A DNA stretch of 64,000 nucleotides from assembly GCF_006494365.1 (NCBI RefSeq), contig NZ_VHIP01000002.1, positions 124,001 to 188,000 on the forward strand. Direction: 5' to 3'. The position numbers and the translations under genes are program-made. Positions 19,238 to 28,523 of this stretch are shown here, one piece after another; within the stretch, counting starts at the first letter, position 1; the number at the start of each line of letters is the position of its first letter. The notes beneath the pieces were generated by a model. The model had not been told where the DNA came from and did not search any database. It saw only the letters and a list, made by a program, of their open reading frames with translations. This DNA is from Aestuariibacter sp. GS-14 (GTDB lineage Bacteria; Pseudomonadota; Gammaproteobacteria; Enterobacterales; Alteromonadaceae).

Positions 19238-20580
19238 GCATTCCGATTTATATTATCGACGACGAGCCTACTATTTTGCAGGCACTAAAGCAGTTGCTCA
19301 ACATGGAAGGCTACCACACCGAGGTGTTCAGTGACGCCCGTGATGCCATGAAAAAACTTGATCGCGACTGGCCGGGTGTCATCCTGTCTGACATCAATAT
19401 GCCGGGGATGGACGGCGTAGCGTTTCTGCGCGAAGCATTAAAGCTTGATAATGAGTTTTCCATTGTGATGTTAACCGGCCATGGGGATATTTCTACCGCG
19501 GTAGAATCTATGCGACTGGGCGCTTACGATTTTATTGAAAAGCCGTTTTCCAACGAAATGCTGTTGGACGTGATAAAACGCGCGGGTGAAAAACGTGCGT
19601 TAGTGCTTGAGAACCGTGAACTCAAAAACGAACTCGATGCACAAACCGGGGCAGGGCCTCGCTTGCTGGGTAATACCCACAAGATTAAAGCGCTGCGCCG
19701 CTTGCTTATGCAAATTAAAGATATTCCCGCCGATGTATTGATCAAGGGCGAAACGGGTTCGGGCAAAGATCTGGTTGCGCGTTTTTTGCATTACAACAGC
19801 TATCGCAAGAATGAAAATTTTGTGGCCATAAACTGTGGTGCAATTCCTGAAACCATGATCGAAAGTGAACTGTTTGGCTTTGAAGCCGGTGCGTTCACCA
19901 GTGCGCAAAAAAAGCGGGTGGGGAAAATAGAGCACGCCAATGGTGGAACCTTTTTTCTTGATGAAATTGAAAGTATGCCGATGGCCCTGCAAATTAAGTT
20001 ATTGCGGGTACTGGAAGACCGGCGCATTGAACCCTTGGGCAGCAATCGCCATGTTGATTTGGATATTCGGGTTATAGCTGCCGCCAAAATTGACTTGTTA
20101 GAACTGGTGGAAAAAGGCGAGTTTCGCGAGGATCTTTACTATCGCCTCAATGTGATTAACGTGGAAATTCCGCCACTACGCGAGCGTAAAGAGGATATCT
20201 CGTTGTTGTTCCAGCATTACGCCGCACTGGCCAGTTCGCGATTTAATACCGATGCTCCCCGACTTACCAATGAGCAATTGATCCGCCTGCAACAGCATAA
20301 CTGGCCAGGTAATATCCGCGAGTTGCGCAACGCGGCTGAACGTTTTGTACTGATGGGCGGACAAACCGTGTTTGATGATCCGTCCAATGCAGAGACTGAC
20401 AGTGAGTTAACCCTGGCAGAACGCGTTGCTCGTTATGAGCGGGATGTACTTGAGTCTGCACTTCGCGAGCACGATGGACGATTAACGGAAGTTCAACAAC
20501 AATTAGGCCTGCCCAGAAAAACGCTGTACGACAAAATGCGAAAATACGGCTTGGTAAAAGACGACTTCAAACTGCCTTAG
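19234..20580 (+). CDS. dctD: DctD-like sigma-54-dependent response regulator
   Basis: 448 residues: receiver domain (1-120, phosphorylated Asp in VILSDINMPGMDG), AAA+ domain (about 140-380, Walker A GETGSGKD, Walker B GGTFFLDE) and a C-terminal Fis-type helix-turn-helix (QQLGLPRKTLYDKMRKYGL). Such activators bind upstream sites and remodel sigma-54 polymerase. The loop that touches sigma-54 is normally GAFTGA; here it reads GAFTSA (residues 219-224). A perfect -24/-12 promoter lies 150 bases downstream, before the receptor gene, and is the obvious target. Overlaps the kinase gene by 4 bases. Confidence 0.9.
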   Translation: MSIPIYIIDDEPTILQALKQLLNMEGYHTEVFSDARDAMKKLDRDWPGVILSDINMPGMDGVAFLREALKLDNEFSIVMLTGHGDISTAVESMRLGAYDFIEKPFSNEMLLDVIKRAGEKRALVLENRELKNELDAQTGAGPRLLGNTHKIKALRRLLMQIKDIPADVLIKGETGSGKDLVARFLHYNSYRKNENFVAINCGAIPETMIESELFGFEAGAFTSAQKKRVGKIEHANGGTFFLDEIESMPMALQIKLLRVLEDRRIEPLGSNRHVDLDIRVIAAAKIDLLELVEKGEFREDLYYRLNVINVEIPPLRERKEDISLLFQHYAALASSRFNTDAPRLTNEQLIRLQQHNWPGNIRELRNAAERFVLMGGQTVFDDPSNAETDSELTLAERVARYERDVLESALREHDGRLTEVQQQLGLPRKTLYDKMRKYGLVKDDFKLP

Positions 20581-20595
20581 TATTCCCCGCCATAA

Positions 20596-20619
20596 AAATG
20601 GGTGGAATTCCACCCATTT
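20596..20619. terminator. Perfect palindrome after dctD
   Basis: AAATGGGTGG and its complement meet at AATT, giving a 24-base perfect palindrome 15 bases past the dctD stop. A T-rich stretch follows but not an unbroken T-run. It probably separates regulator transcription from the sigma-54 operon. Confidence 0.55.
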
Positions 20620-20734
20620 ACATTTATTTTACGTGTGATTTCCCGCCCATTTGTTAAGTTTTTGTAGTGTTTGATTTCTACTGATTATTCGCAACCATAT
20701 GATTATTAAATGATATATAAATAATTTTGGTGGC

Positions 20735-20750
20735 TGGCAAGGTCTTTGCA
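20735..20750 (+). promoter_or_regulatory. Sigma-54 (-24/-12) promoter
   Basis: TGGCAAGGTCTTTGCA matches the sigma-54 consensus TGGCAC-N5-TTGCA, with GG and GC exactly 10 bases apart. It sits 92 bases before the TonB receptor start and just downstream of a sigma-54 activator gene. The predicted transcript begins near 20762. The AT-rich 100 bases upstream would be the place for DctD binding sites; I see no clear dyad there. Confidence 0.85.
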
Positions 20751-20841
20751 ATTGTTGCGATGATGTAAATGTCGGTGTGAGCGAATGATTCGCCAGACAT
20801 TTGCGTACTGAGGACACATTTTACTCTCGAAAGGTATAACA

Positions 20842-23800
20842 ATGATTAATAAAATTACCCAGGTTATTCGCCACTCGCGTCAACGTCTCTCGCCTGTGTG
20901 CGTTATGGCTGTTGCTGCATCGCTGTCACCCTACAGTCTGGCTCAGTCGCAGCCACCAGCCGAATCTGACATTGAAAAAATTGCCGTGGTTGGTTCGCAA
21001 ATTAAAGGCGCACAAATCAGCGAAGCACTGGCCGTATCACAATTAAACGCAGAAGACATTGCTGCGATGGGCGTAGATTCCGGTGACGAATTGCTGCAAC
21101 TGATTCCCGAGAATGGTCAGAACTTTTTTAACGAAGCGGGCAACATCAGTGGCGGCGTGAATGCCGCACGCGGCGACGTCGGGGCATTTAACCTGCGGAA
21201 TATCGGTACGGGGAATACCCTTGTGCTGATTAACGGGCGCAGAATGGTTAACTCGGCCGCTTATCAAACTGAAGAAGTTGGCGGGAGTTTTGTACCGGTG
21301 AACACGGTGAATTCGCAAATTATTCCCGTTTATGGCGCTAAACGCGTAGAAGTATTACGCGACGGTGCATCTGCGATCTACGGTGCTGATGCGGTTGCCG
21401 GTGTGGTCAACACGGTAACACCAACCAATTTTGAAGGCTTTGACATTCGGGTTAAATGGCAGGAGTTTGAACATTTGCCGCGCAACGACCAAACTTTATC
21501 GCTACATTGGGGTAAAACCTTTAATGGCGGCAAAACCAATGTAGGCGTGATTGCGAACTACTACCAGCGTGATCGGGTAAACTCTCAGGATGATCCGCGT
21601 TGGACCAATGCCGACCTAACCGATCGATTATCGCCTGATTCTCCCTGGTATGGGCATCCTGAATTTGACAGCACTAGTGCCAACTCACTGTATGGGCAGT
21701 TTGATATTGTTGACAGGGTTACATCCGGCAATGCACTGCGCACCGAGGGCTTAGTTGATGGGTCGGGTGAGTTTGAAACCTATCCAAGCGGCGACCCTCG
21801 CTGTGCCTGGGAGCTGGGAAATGGCTTGTGTGCTGCGCCTGATGGGCAGGGCACTGTGCCATTCAATATGAATCAGGATCGCGATGTCGCTTCGGCGCTC
21901 GACCGTACCAATGTTTTCATAAACATCAATCACACGCTTGAAAATGGCTGGGAAGCCTTCACTGAGTTGATGGCTTATAAATCCAATACAAATCTGCGCC
22001 GTCATCCTACGTCGTCGTTCTCCTCTTCCAAGCTGGTGGTAGCCGCCGATAACTACTACAACCCCTTTGGACCATGTGGTTCACCTAACCGATTGGATAA
22101 CGCAGCTGTAGCGGCGGGAGTGCCTTGTGAGGGCTTAGCGCTCACACTCGACAATTATCGCTTCGCCGAATATCCGCGTATTGTTGACAACAGTGGCGAA
22201 ACCTTCCGCGTTTTACAAGGACTGCGTGGTTATTGGGGAGAGTGGGATTGGGAAACAGCGGTGTCATGGTCGAAGGACGTAAAGGATGATGTTACCCATA
22301 ACCGGGTGTCTAATACGCTTATGCAGGAAGCGCTAAACGATACGACAGAAAATGCCTATAACCCGTTTTCTGCCGGGGTAAACTCAAATATAGAACGCGC
22401 GCTGATTGATGTTTATCGCAAAAGTGAGTCTGAGCTGAAGACCTTTGATGTGAAATTTTCAAATCCGGACATTTTTGAACTACCCCATGGTGTAGTGGGA
22501 TTTGTTTCTGGGGTGGAATACCGCCACGAATCCTTTAAAGATGATCGCGATCCGCGTCTGGACGGCACTATTCAGTTTATTGATGAGGAAGGTGACACCT
22601 ATCCGTTTGTTTCTGATGTCGTGAATTCAAGCCCAACCCCCGACAACGCCGGAAGTCGCTCTGTAGCCTCGCTGTTTGCAGAATTACAGATTCCCGTACT
22701 AGACAACCTCGATCTGCAGGTTGCGGCGCGCTATGAAAATTTCTCCGATGTGGGTGACACTACCGTTGGTAAAGTCGCATTTGGTTATCGTCCCATTGAA
22801 CCAGTATTAGTGCGTGGCTCCTGGTCGCAAGCATTCCGCGCCCCAAACCTGGTTACTATTAATGAGGAGATCGTTGCCCGTACACAGACCCGCACCGATT
22901 ACGCGTGTTTATATGCCGCTGAAAATGGCGGAGATCCGGGGCAGGACGTTCTGGAATGTAACTACTCGCTACAACGTATTGCCCAGGGCAGTGAAGAGCT
23001 TAAGCCGGAAGAATCCGACAATACTTCAATTGGTATCGTCGTTGAGCCACTGGATGGACTGGCAATTACGCTGGATTACTGGAGCATCGAAAAAGAAAAC
23101 ACCATTGGTTTGCTTGGCGAGGAAAATCACTCTTTACTGGATTTGCTTTCCCGACTTGAGCAAGGCACAGCAAACTGTGGCAGTGCCACCTTTAACAGTA
23201 GCGTAAATCGAGGAGAAATTGACCCTGACGAAGCCGCATATTACGAAGCGGCGGGTATCTGCGCAGCGGGTCAAATTAACTACATTGACGACCGTTATGC
23301 AAATTTAGACAAGCGCACCGTTAGTGGACATGATTTGGGCATTTACTACTCGATAAAAACCGATTACGGACGTTTTAAGATTGACTACAACGGTTCATTC
23401 CTGGATAAATTCGAACAAGAGGCCGGTGGCCTGTCACTCACATTGGTAGAGGCACAGGAAAGCGGCGTGTTACCCGCCAATTATCCGGTAATGGGTTTTG
23501 CTGATTTGGTGCGTCGTAATGGCAACCAGAAAGAAAAACACAGTCTGCGCTTTATGTGGCGCGGCGAGGTATTCGGTGCCACCTTGTCGGGATATCGTAT
23601 CGGCAGTTTCTATCAGAGTGAGCTAACACTTGACGATGGCACCCGGTATAACATTCCGGCTATGACGACGTTTGATGCCACGTTTGATTATAAAACGCAG
23701 ATCGCGTCTGCGGACACCCGTTTCAGGTTGGGCATTAAAAATCTCACTGATGAGCGGGCTCCGTTGGCAGCAACCAGCTTTGGTTTCTACGAAGATGCCC

Positions 23801-23850
23801 ACCAGGATTATGGCCGCTATTTCTATATGGATGTCAGCGCCAGTTTCTAA
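20842..23850 (+). CDS. TonB-dependent outer-membrane receptor of the dicarboxylate operon
   Basis: 1002 residues with an N-terminal signal peptide ending near SLAQSQ. The plug domain (about 45-190) contains LVLINGRRMV and VEVLRDGASAIYGADAVAGV; the rest is the 22-strand barrel, ending RYFYMDVSASF with a terminal aromatic residue. TonB receptors pull ligands too large or scarce for porins across the outer membrane using the proton gradient. It is the first gene after the sigma-54 promoter and is followed by an esterase, a carboxylate symporter and malic enzyme, so the ligand is probably an ester or polymer that releases a C4-dicarboxylate (inference). Confidence 0.92.
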   Translation: MINKITQVIRHSRQRLSPVCVMAVAASLSPYSLAQSQPPAESDIEKIAVVGSQIKGAQISEALAVSQLNAEDIAAMGVDSGDELLQLIPENGQNFFNEAGNISGGVNAARGDVGAFNLRNIGTGNTLVLINGRRMVNSAAYQTEEVGGSFVPVNTVNSQIIPVYGAKRVEVLRDGASAIYGADAVAGVVNTVTPTNFEGFDIRVKWQEFEHLPRNDQTLSLHWGKTFNGGKTNVGVIANYYQRDRVNSQDDPRWTNADLTDRLSPDSPWYGHPEFDSTSANSLYGQFDIVDRVTSGNALRTEGLVDGSGEFETYPSGDPRCAWELGNGLCAAPDGQGTVPFNMNQDRDVASALDRTNVFININHTLENGWEAFTELMAYKSNTNLRRHPTSSFSSSKLVVAADNYYNPFGPCGSPNRLDNAAVAAGVPCEGLALTLDNYRFAEYPRIVDNSGETFRVLQGLRGYWGEWDWETAVSWSKDVKDDVTHNRVSNTLMQEALNDTTENAYNPFSAGVNSNIERALIDVYRKSESELKTFDVKFSNPDIFELPHGVVGFVSGVEYRHESFKDDRDPRLDGTIQFIDEEGDTYPFVSDVVNSSPTPDNAGSRSVASLFAELQIPVLDNLDLQVAARYENFSDVGDTTVGKVAFGYRPIEPVLVRGSWSQAFRAPNLVTINEEIVARTQTRTDYACLYAAENGGDPGQDVLECNYSLQRIAQGSEELKPEESDNTSIGIVVEPLDGLAITLDYWSIEKENTIGLLGEENHSLLDLLSRLEQGTANCGSATFNSSVNRGEIDPDEAAYYEAAGICAAGQINYIDDRYANLDKRTVSGHDLGIYYSIKTDYGRFKIDYNGSFLDKFEQEAGGLSLTLVEAQESGVLPANYPVMGFADLVRRNGNQKEKHSLRFMWRGEVFGATLSGYRIGSFYQSELTLDDGTRYNIPAMTTFDATFDYKTQIASADTRFRLGIKNLTDERAPLAATSFGFYEDAHQDYGRYFYMDVSASF

Positions 23851-23889
23851 TTTTTCTTAACCCTGGGCGGCACTCTGCCGCCCCTCTGA

Positions 23890-24807
23890 ATGAAGATGAC
23901 TATGCTTAAACAATTTTCTCTGGCCCTTTGGCTTGCTGTACTGGCACTGTCTCAAACTGCGTGTGCGTCAACGGCTTCGCAACCCTGGCAAGAACACGAA
24001 GTAGGGCGTTATGTCTATAACAAATGGGCAGGTGGTGAATTAACCGTTGAATACATTGTACCGTCTGCTGCCACGCCCGATACGCCAGTTCTCATTGTGG
24101 TGCCTGGCGCGCGTCGCAATGCCGACTCGTATCGCGATCAGTGGTTATCGCTTGCACAACAACACACCTTTATTGTGCTGGCAATTGGCTGCAGTATGCA
24201 GGTATGCGAGGACGAATATCAGTACAACCTTGGCGGCGTCGTAACCCCGTTAGGTGGTCCTCGTCCTGAATCAGTGCAGTTTTACAGTGTGCCTGAAAAA
24301 ATATTCGCCGACTTTACACAGCGGTTTGGCTCTCATCAGACTACGTTTGCACTTTACGGGCATTCTGCTGGTGGTGGTTTTGTACATACTTATATGCTGG
24401 CGAAACCCGATGCTCCGGTATCGCGCGCAGTGGCAGCAAACCCCGCGTTTTTTACGTTTCCTGACGAGAGTGCACCATACCCATTTGGCCTGGCAAACAG
24501 TCCGTATCAAGCAGGGGATATCGATACTTGGTTAACTCAGCCGCTTACCATCATATTGGGTGATCAGGATTTAGGTCCTCGCACTAAAGCGATCAGCAAC
24601 AGCCCCGCAGCTAACGCTCAGGGGCGTAGTGTATATACCCGTGGACTTGCGTTTTATGCCTTTGCAATGAATACCGCTATAGAGCGTAACGTTCAACACG
24701 GCTGGCAATTAGAAGTGGTGCGAGGCGTGGGGCATAACAGTGGCGAACTGGTGCCTTACGCCTACAAATATTTGCTGGGCAATGCCATGCCCAAGGCAAA
24801 GGAGTAG
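23890..24807 (+). CDS. Exported alpha/beta hydrolase (putative esterase)
   Basis: About 305 residues; the ATGs at 23890, 23896 and 23902 are all possible starts. The N-terminus is a signal peptide, and SQTACAS could be a lipobox, so it may be a lipoprotein. Alpha/beta hydrolase marks: oxyanion region VVPGARRNADSY, nucleophile elbow GHSAGGG, acid candidate GDQDLG and His in GVGHNSGE. It resembles exported esterases and polyester depolymerases such as PHB depolymerase/LpqC-type enzymes. Placed between a TonB receptor and a dicarboxylate symporter, it would cleave the imported compound in the periplasm or at the surface (inference). Confidence 0.8.
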   Translation: MKMTMLKQFSLALWLAVLALSQTACASTASQPWQEHEVGRYVYNKWAGGELTVEYIVPSAATPDTPVLIVVPGARRNADSYRDQWLSLAQQHTFIVLAIGCSMQVCEDEYQYNLGGVVTPLGGPRPESVQFYSVPEKIFADFTQRFGSHQTTFALYGHSAGGGFVHTYMLAKPDAPVSRAVAANPAFFTFPDESAPYPFGLANSPYQAGDIDTWLTQPLTIILGDQDLGPRTKAISNSPAANAQGRSVYTRGLAFYAFAMNTAIERNVQHGWQLEVVRGVGHNSGELVPYAYKYLLGNAMPKAKE

Positions 24808-24813
24808 AATGCC

Positions 24814-26313
24814 GTGAGTAAGACTGCTTCCATGGATGCCGCGCAGGCGGTGGAAAAGAATACCCACCGCGCACCTCATCAACTGTTTGGTCTGATTGCC
24901 GGGCCGCTGGCATTTTTATTAGTGTGGTTAATGCCTGCCCCTGAATCGCTGAGCACCATTGCCTGGCTAACCGCCGCCGTAGGCATTTGGATGGCGATAT
25001 GGTGGTCGACTGAGGCAGTGCATGTGGCGGTAACCGCGCTGCTGCCACTGGTGTTGTTTCCTCAGCTTGGCATTTTGAATATTAAGGCTGCATCGGCACC
25101 GTATGCCAATCCTACCATCTATTTGTTTTTGGGTGGTTTTATGCTAGCGCTAGCGCTGCAAAAAGCCAATCTGCACAAGCGTATAGCCTATTTTATATTG
25201 AGTTACGTGAGCAGTTCTGCGCGCTCGATAGTGCTGGGCTTTATGATAGTCAGTGCCATTTTAAGCATGTGGATGACTAACACGTCTACCACCATGATGC
25301 TGTTGCCGATAGCGCTGTCTATTTTGTCTACGCTGGATGATGAGACATCGCATTTTTCCCCGGTTCAGCAAAAGCACTTCCAGCTGTCGTTGTTATTGGG
25401 CATCGCCTATGCCGCCACTATTGGCGGTATGTCTACGTTAGTGGGGACCCCTCCTAATGCTTTTTTAGTGGGTTTCATGAACGACAATTACAATGTGCAA
25501 CTGGACTTCGCCAAGTGGATGTTGATTGGTATTCCCTTAAGCGTAACCCTGCTGCCGCTAGCCTGGCTATTACTGACCCGTTGGATTTATCCGGTAGATT
25601 TTACCACTCCGGAGTCAGCAAGAGTCGAATTGACTCGGCAGCGTAAAGCGCTGGGGCCAATTCGCAAGGAAGAATGGCGTGTCGGCATACTGTTTTTGTG
25701 TGTGGCGGTTGCATGGATGACAAGACCCCTGCTTGCTAACTGGTTATCGCTGGATGGTCTTTCTGATACCGGTATCGCAATGACTGCAGCAGTACTGCTG
25801 TTTGTGGTGGGGAATGGCAGAACCGGTGCAAAACAGGGCAGCTTGCTTGAGTGGGATGACATGAAATCCATACCCTGGGGCATTTTAGTCTTGTTTGGTG
25901 GCGGTTTGAGTTTAGCGGCTGCGGTGTCGGGGAGTGGTTTAGCGCAATGGTTGGGCGAAGGGCTTGTAAATATGGATGCCTTTGGCATGTTATTCCTGGT
26001 TCTGGCGGCGACCACACTGGTTATTTTCCTTACCGAATTAACCAGTAATCTGGCAACCGCCGCCACGTTTCTGCCGGTGGTAGCGGTGATAGCGTTAGAA
26101 ATGGGCGGCGCGCCCATGACGCTCATTTTACCCGTCACCCTGGCGGCTAGTTGTGCTTTCATGCTGCCGGTGGCTACCCCGCCAAATGCCATTGTGTTTT
26201 CGTCGGGGTATATAAGTATTGCGCAGATGGCGCGAGCCGGATTTGCACTTAACATTGTAAGTATTGTGCTGGTAACTGCCATTGCCATGTGGCTGGCCCC
26301 GTTGGTCTTTTAA
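24814..26313 (+). CDS. DASS (SLC13) family sodium/dicarboxylate symporter
   Basis: 499 residues, about 11 membrane segments, GTG start with AAAGGAG 9 bases upstream. Family marks appear in both inverted repeats: TNTSTTMMLLPIA with GTPPNAFLVG, and LTSNLATAATFLP with ATPPNAIVFSSG. These are the SNT-type substrate and sodium sites known from VcINDY. It should carry succinate, malate or fumarate with Na+ into the cytoplasm. It starts 6 bases after the esterase gene and precedes malic enzyme, which supports malate as a substrate. Confidence 0.92.
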   Translation: MSKTASMDAAQAVEKNTHRAPHQLFGLIAGPLAFLLVWLMPAPESLSTIAWLTAAVGIWMAIWWSTEAVHVAVTALLPLVLFPQLGILNIKAASAPYANPTIYLFLGGFMLALALQKANLHKRIAYFILSYVSSSARSIVLGFMIVSAILSMWMTNTSTTMMLLPIALSILSTLDDETSHFSPVQQKHFQLSLLLGIAYAATIGGMSTLVGTPPNAFLVGFMNDNYNVQLDFAKWMLIGIPLSVTLLPLAWLLLTRWIYPVDFTTPESARVELTRQRKALGPIRKEEWRVGILFLCVAVAWMTRPLLANWLSLDGLSDTGIAMTAAVLLFVVGNGRTGAKQGSLLEWDDMKSIPWGILVLFGGGLSLAAAVSGSGLAQWLGEGLVNMDAFGMLFLVLAATTLVIFLTELTSNLATAATFLPVVAVIALEMGGAPMTLILPVTLAASCAFMLPVATPPNAIVFSSGYISIAQMARAGFALNIVSIVLVTAIAMWLAPLVF

Positions 26314-26318
26314 TCATT

Positions 26319-26335
26319 GCCGGGCCACGCCCGGC
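26319..26335 (+). promoter_or_regulatory. GC-rich intergenic hairpin in the dicarboxylate operon
   Basis: GCCGGGC CAC GCCCGGC: a 7-base all-GC stem between the symporter stop and the malic enzyme start. No T-run follows. It may stabilise the upstream mRNA or lower malic enzyme expression relative to the transporter. Confidence 0.5.
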
Positions 26336-26354
26336 ATACCGCTATTTCAAAAAT

Positions 26355-28043
26355 ATGAACTCTTCAAAAACAAAACCTTTGTACCTGTCTCATGCCGGGC
26401 CAAAATTGCTCGACATGCCTCTGCTAAACAAAAGCAGTGCGTTTAGTGAAAAAGAGCGGATTGCCTTCAATCTTGAAGGGCTGCTGCCCCCGCAATACGA
26501 ATCGATAGAACAGCAATTGGAGCGGGTATATCAGCAGTATAAACAGTGTCATAGTGACATCGAGCGCCACATCTTTTTGCGCGATATACAGGACAACAAC
26601 GAAACGTTGTTTTTTCGCCTGATTGCTGATCACATCGAAGAAATGATGCCCATCATTTACACCCCAACTGTGGGGGAGGCCTGTGAACGCTTTTCTGACA
26701 TTTACCGCAGTGCTCGCGGGCTCTTTATTGCGCATCACCAAAAAGACCGCATTGATACCATTATACGTAACGCAACCAAACGCAATGTGAAGGTCATTGT
26801 CGTCACCGACGGTGAGCGTATTCTGGGCCTGGGTGATCAGGGGGTTGGCGGAATGGGGATCCCCATCGGGAAGTTGTCTTTGTACACCGTATGCGGTGGA
26901 ATCAGCCCTGCCTATACCTTACCCATCGTATTGGATGTTGGCACCAATAATCCCGCGCTGCTTAACGATCCAATGTACATGGGGTGTCGTCATCCTCGGA
27001 TCACTGGTCAGCAATACAATGACTTTCTGGATGCATTTATGCGAGCTGTGTCTGCTCGCTGGCCAGACGCGCTGATTCAATTTGAGGATTTTGCTCAAGC
27101 CAATGCTACTCCGCTATTGCAGCGATACCGCGATCGTTATTGTTGCTTTAACGATGACATTCAAGGTACCGCAGCGGTGGCTGCTGCAACTATGCTGGCG
27201 GCGTGTAAAGCTAAACACGCGGATATCACGCAACAAAAAACAGTGATAGCCGGTGGCGGTTCAGCTGGTTGCGGTATTGCACAGCAGTGGGTTAAATGTC
27301 TGGTAGCGACAGGAATGAGCGAGTCAGATGCGCGCGCCAGTATTTATGTTGTCGATAAACAGGGCTTAATTACCCGGGACACGCCCGGATTAACCGACTT
27401 TCAGCAGCGTGTTGCCCAGGATTTATCGTTATTACCGGGTTGGGAGCACGCGCACGCACCAGGGTTACTGGATATCATTGAATTGATTAAGCCGGGCATT
27501 TTACTTGGGGTGTCGGGCTGTGCTGGATTGTTTGACAGAGCGGTTATCACTGCTATGCATGCGCATTGCCAGCGACCTGTGATTCTGCCATTGAGTAATC
27601 CGGTGCGCTGTGCCGAGACGACACCGGAACAGGTGCTTCAGTACACGAATGGCGAAGCCATTGTTGCAACGGGCAGCCCATTTAACGATGTTGTGTTAAA
27701 TGGCAAAGCCATTGCGGTGAGTCAGTGCAATAACAGTTATATCTTTCCTGGCATCGGTTTGGCTGTGGTGAGCTGTGGGGCTGCAAGGATCACCGATGGT
27801 ATGTTGATGGCTGCGAGTTTTGCACTGGCTGATGCGTCGCCCCTGGCTAATTGTGGTGAAGGACCTTTGCTGCCAGTGCTCGGCGAGATAAAAGCGCTGT
27901 CTGAACAAATTGCCTTGGCGGTGGCAAAGGTAGCGGTAGCCGAAGGCGTTGCGCCAATGCGCAGTGAAAATGAGTTACTTGCGTGTATTCAGGCTGCACA
28001 ATGGCAAGCGGAATACCGGGAGTACGAACGTATCGCGTCCTGA
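26355..28043 (+). CDS. maeA: NAD-dependent malic enzyme
   Basis: 562 residues from the ATG at 26355, the length of the SfcA/MaeA class. An overlapping longer frame from 26289 adds 22 unlikely residues. It decarboxylates malate to pyruvate with reduction of NAD(P). Visible: IYTPTVGEACERFSDIYR near residue 90, GDQGVGGMGIPIGKLSLYT, metal-site FEDFAQANA and NDDIQGTAAV, and the dinucleotide-binding GGGSAGCGIAQ. Last gene of the sigma-54 operon; it would feed imported malate to pyruvate. Confidence 0.94.
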   Translation: MNSSKTKPLYLSHAGPKLLDMPLLNKSSAFSEKERIAFNLEGLLPPQYESIEQQLERVYQQYKQCHSDIERHIFLRDIQDNNETLFFRLIADHIEEMMPIIYTPTVGEACERFSDIYRSARGLFIAHHQKDRIDTIIRNATKRNVKVIVVTDGERILGLGDQGVGGMGIPIGKLSLYTVCGGISPAYTLPIVLDVGTNNPALLNDPMYMGCRHPRITGQQYNDFLDAFMRAVSARWPDALIQFEDFAQANATPLLQRYRDRYCCFNDDIQGTAAVAAATMLAACKAKHADITQQKTVIAGGGSAGCGIAQQWVKCLVATGMSESDARASIYVVDKQGLITRDTPGLTDFQQRVAQDLSLLPGWEHAHAPGLLDIIELIKPGILLGVSGCAGLFDRAVITAMHAHCQRPVILPLSNPVRCAETTPEQVLQYTNGEAIVATGSPFNDVVLNGKAIAVSQCNNSYIFPGIGLAVVSCGAARITDGMLMAASFALADASPLANCGEGPLLPVLGEIKALSEQIALAVAKVAVAEGVAPMRSENELLACIQAAQWQAEYREYERIAS

Positions 28044-28046
28044 TTG

Positions 28047-28523
28047 CTAATCGTTGGCTGACACACTCAGCCAACGATTTACCCGTTTGCAATAGCGGGC
28101 AAACTCTTCGCCGAAAAGTTGGTGCATCATGCGTTCTTCGGGCTGAATCTGGAAGCGCTGTAGATACAGACAAGTCAGCACTGCGAAAACAAACCCACTC
28201 GCATCGCGAAAAATAAACGCACTGCCGATTACCCCTACAACTAATCCCAAATACATGGGATTGCGGGTGTATTTAAAAATACCATTGCTTACCAGATTAC
28301 TGGCGTTTTCAATTTTATGCGGATTAACCGTGGTTTTGTGCTGCCTGAATGCAATTACACCTGCGATACCAATAAAACCGCCAGCAACAAAAATGACAAA
28401 GCCGAGTGGACGCAACAGGTAGGGCAACGGCAACCAGCCAAAGTCACTGACATACCAGGTAGCTATTAACGCCACCAGAAAAATCACCACGGGTGGAATT
28501 TTTAATTCAAGGTGCTTAAGCAT
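28047..28523 (-). CDS. Isoprenylcysteine carboxyl methyltransferase-like membrane protein
   Basis: 158 residues with about four hydrophobic segments. The C-terminal half has the ICMT/PEMT-like signature: LVSNGIFKYTRNPMYLGL (RNPMY), then EERMMHQLFGEEFARYCKRV. In bacteria such proteins are SAM-dependent methyltransferases of unknown substrate. Its start overlaps the end of the upstream channel-like gene by 8 bases, so the two are probably translated together. Confidence 0.82.
   Translation of the reverse strand: MLKHLELKIPPVVIFLVALIATWYVSDFGWLPLPYLLRPLGFVIFVAGGFIGIAGVIAFRQHKTTVNPHKIENASNLVSNGIFKYTRNPMYLGLVVGVIGSAFIFRDASGFVFAVLTCLYLQRFQIQPEERMMHQLFGEEFARYCKRVNRWLSVSAND
28049..28079. terminator. 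Stem-loop between convergent maeA and methyltransferase genes
   Basis: AATCGTTGGCTGA, 5-base loop, TCAGCCAACGATT: perfect 13-base arms. It begins 6 bases past the maeA stop and lies inside the last codons of the opposing gene, so it likely ends maeA transcription. Only three T follow it. Confidence 0.65.

Noticed and set aside
25587-26288. 233-codon reverse frame antisense to the DASS symporter
   Set aside because: Low-complexity Pro/Ser/Thr product typical of the complement of a membrane-protein gene.
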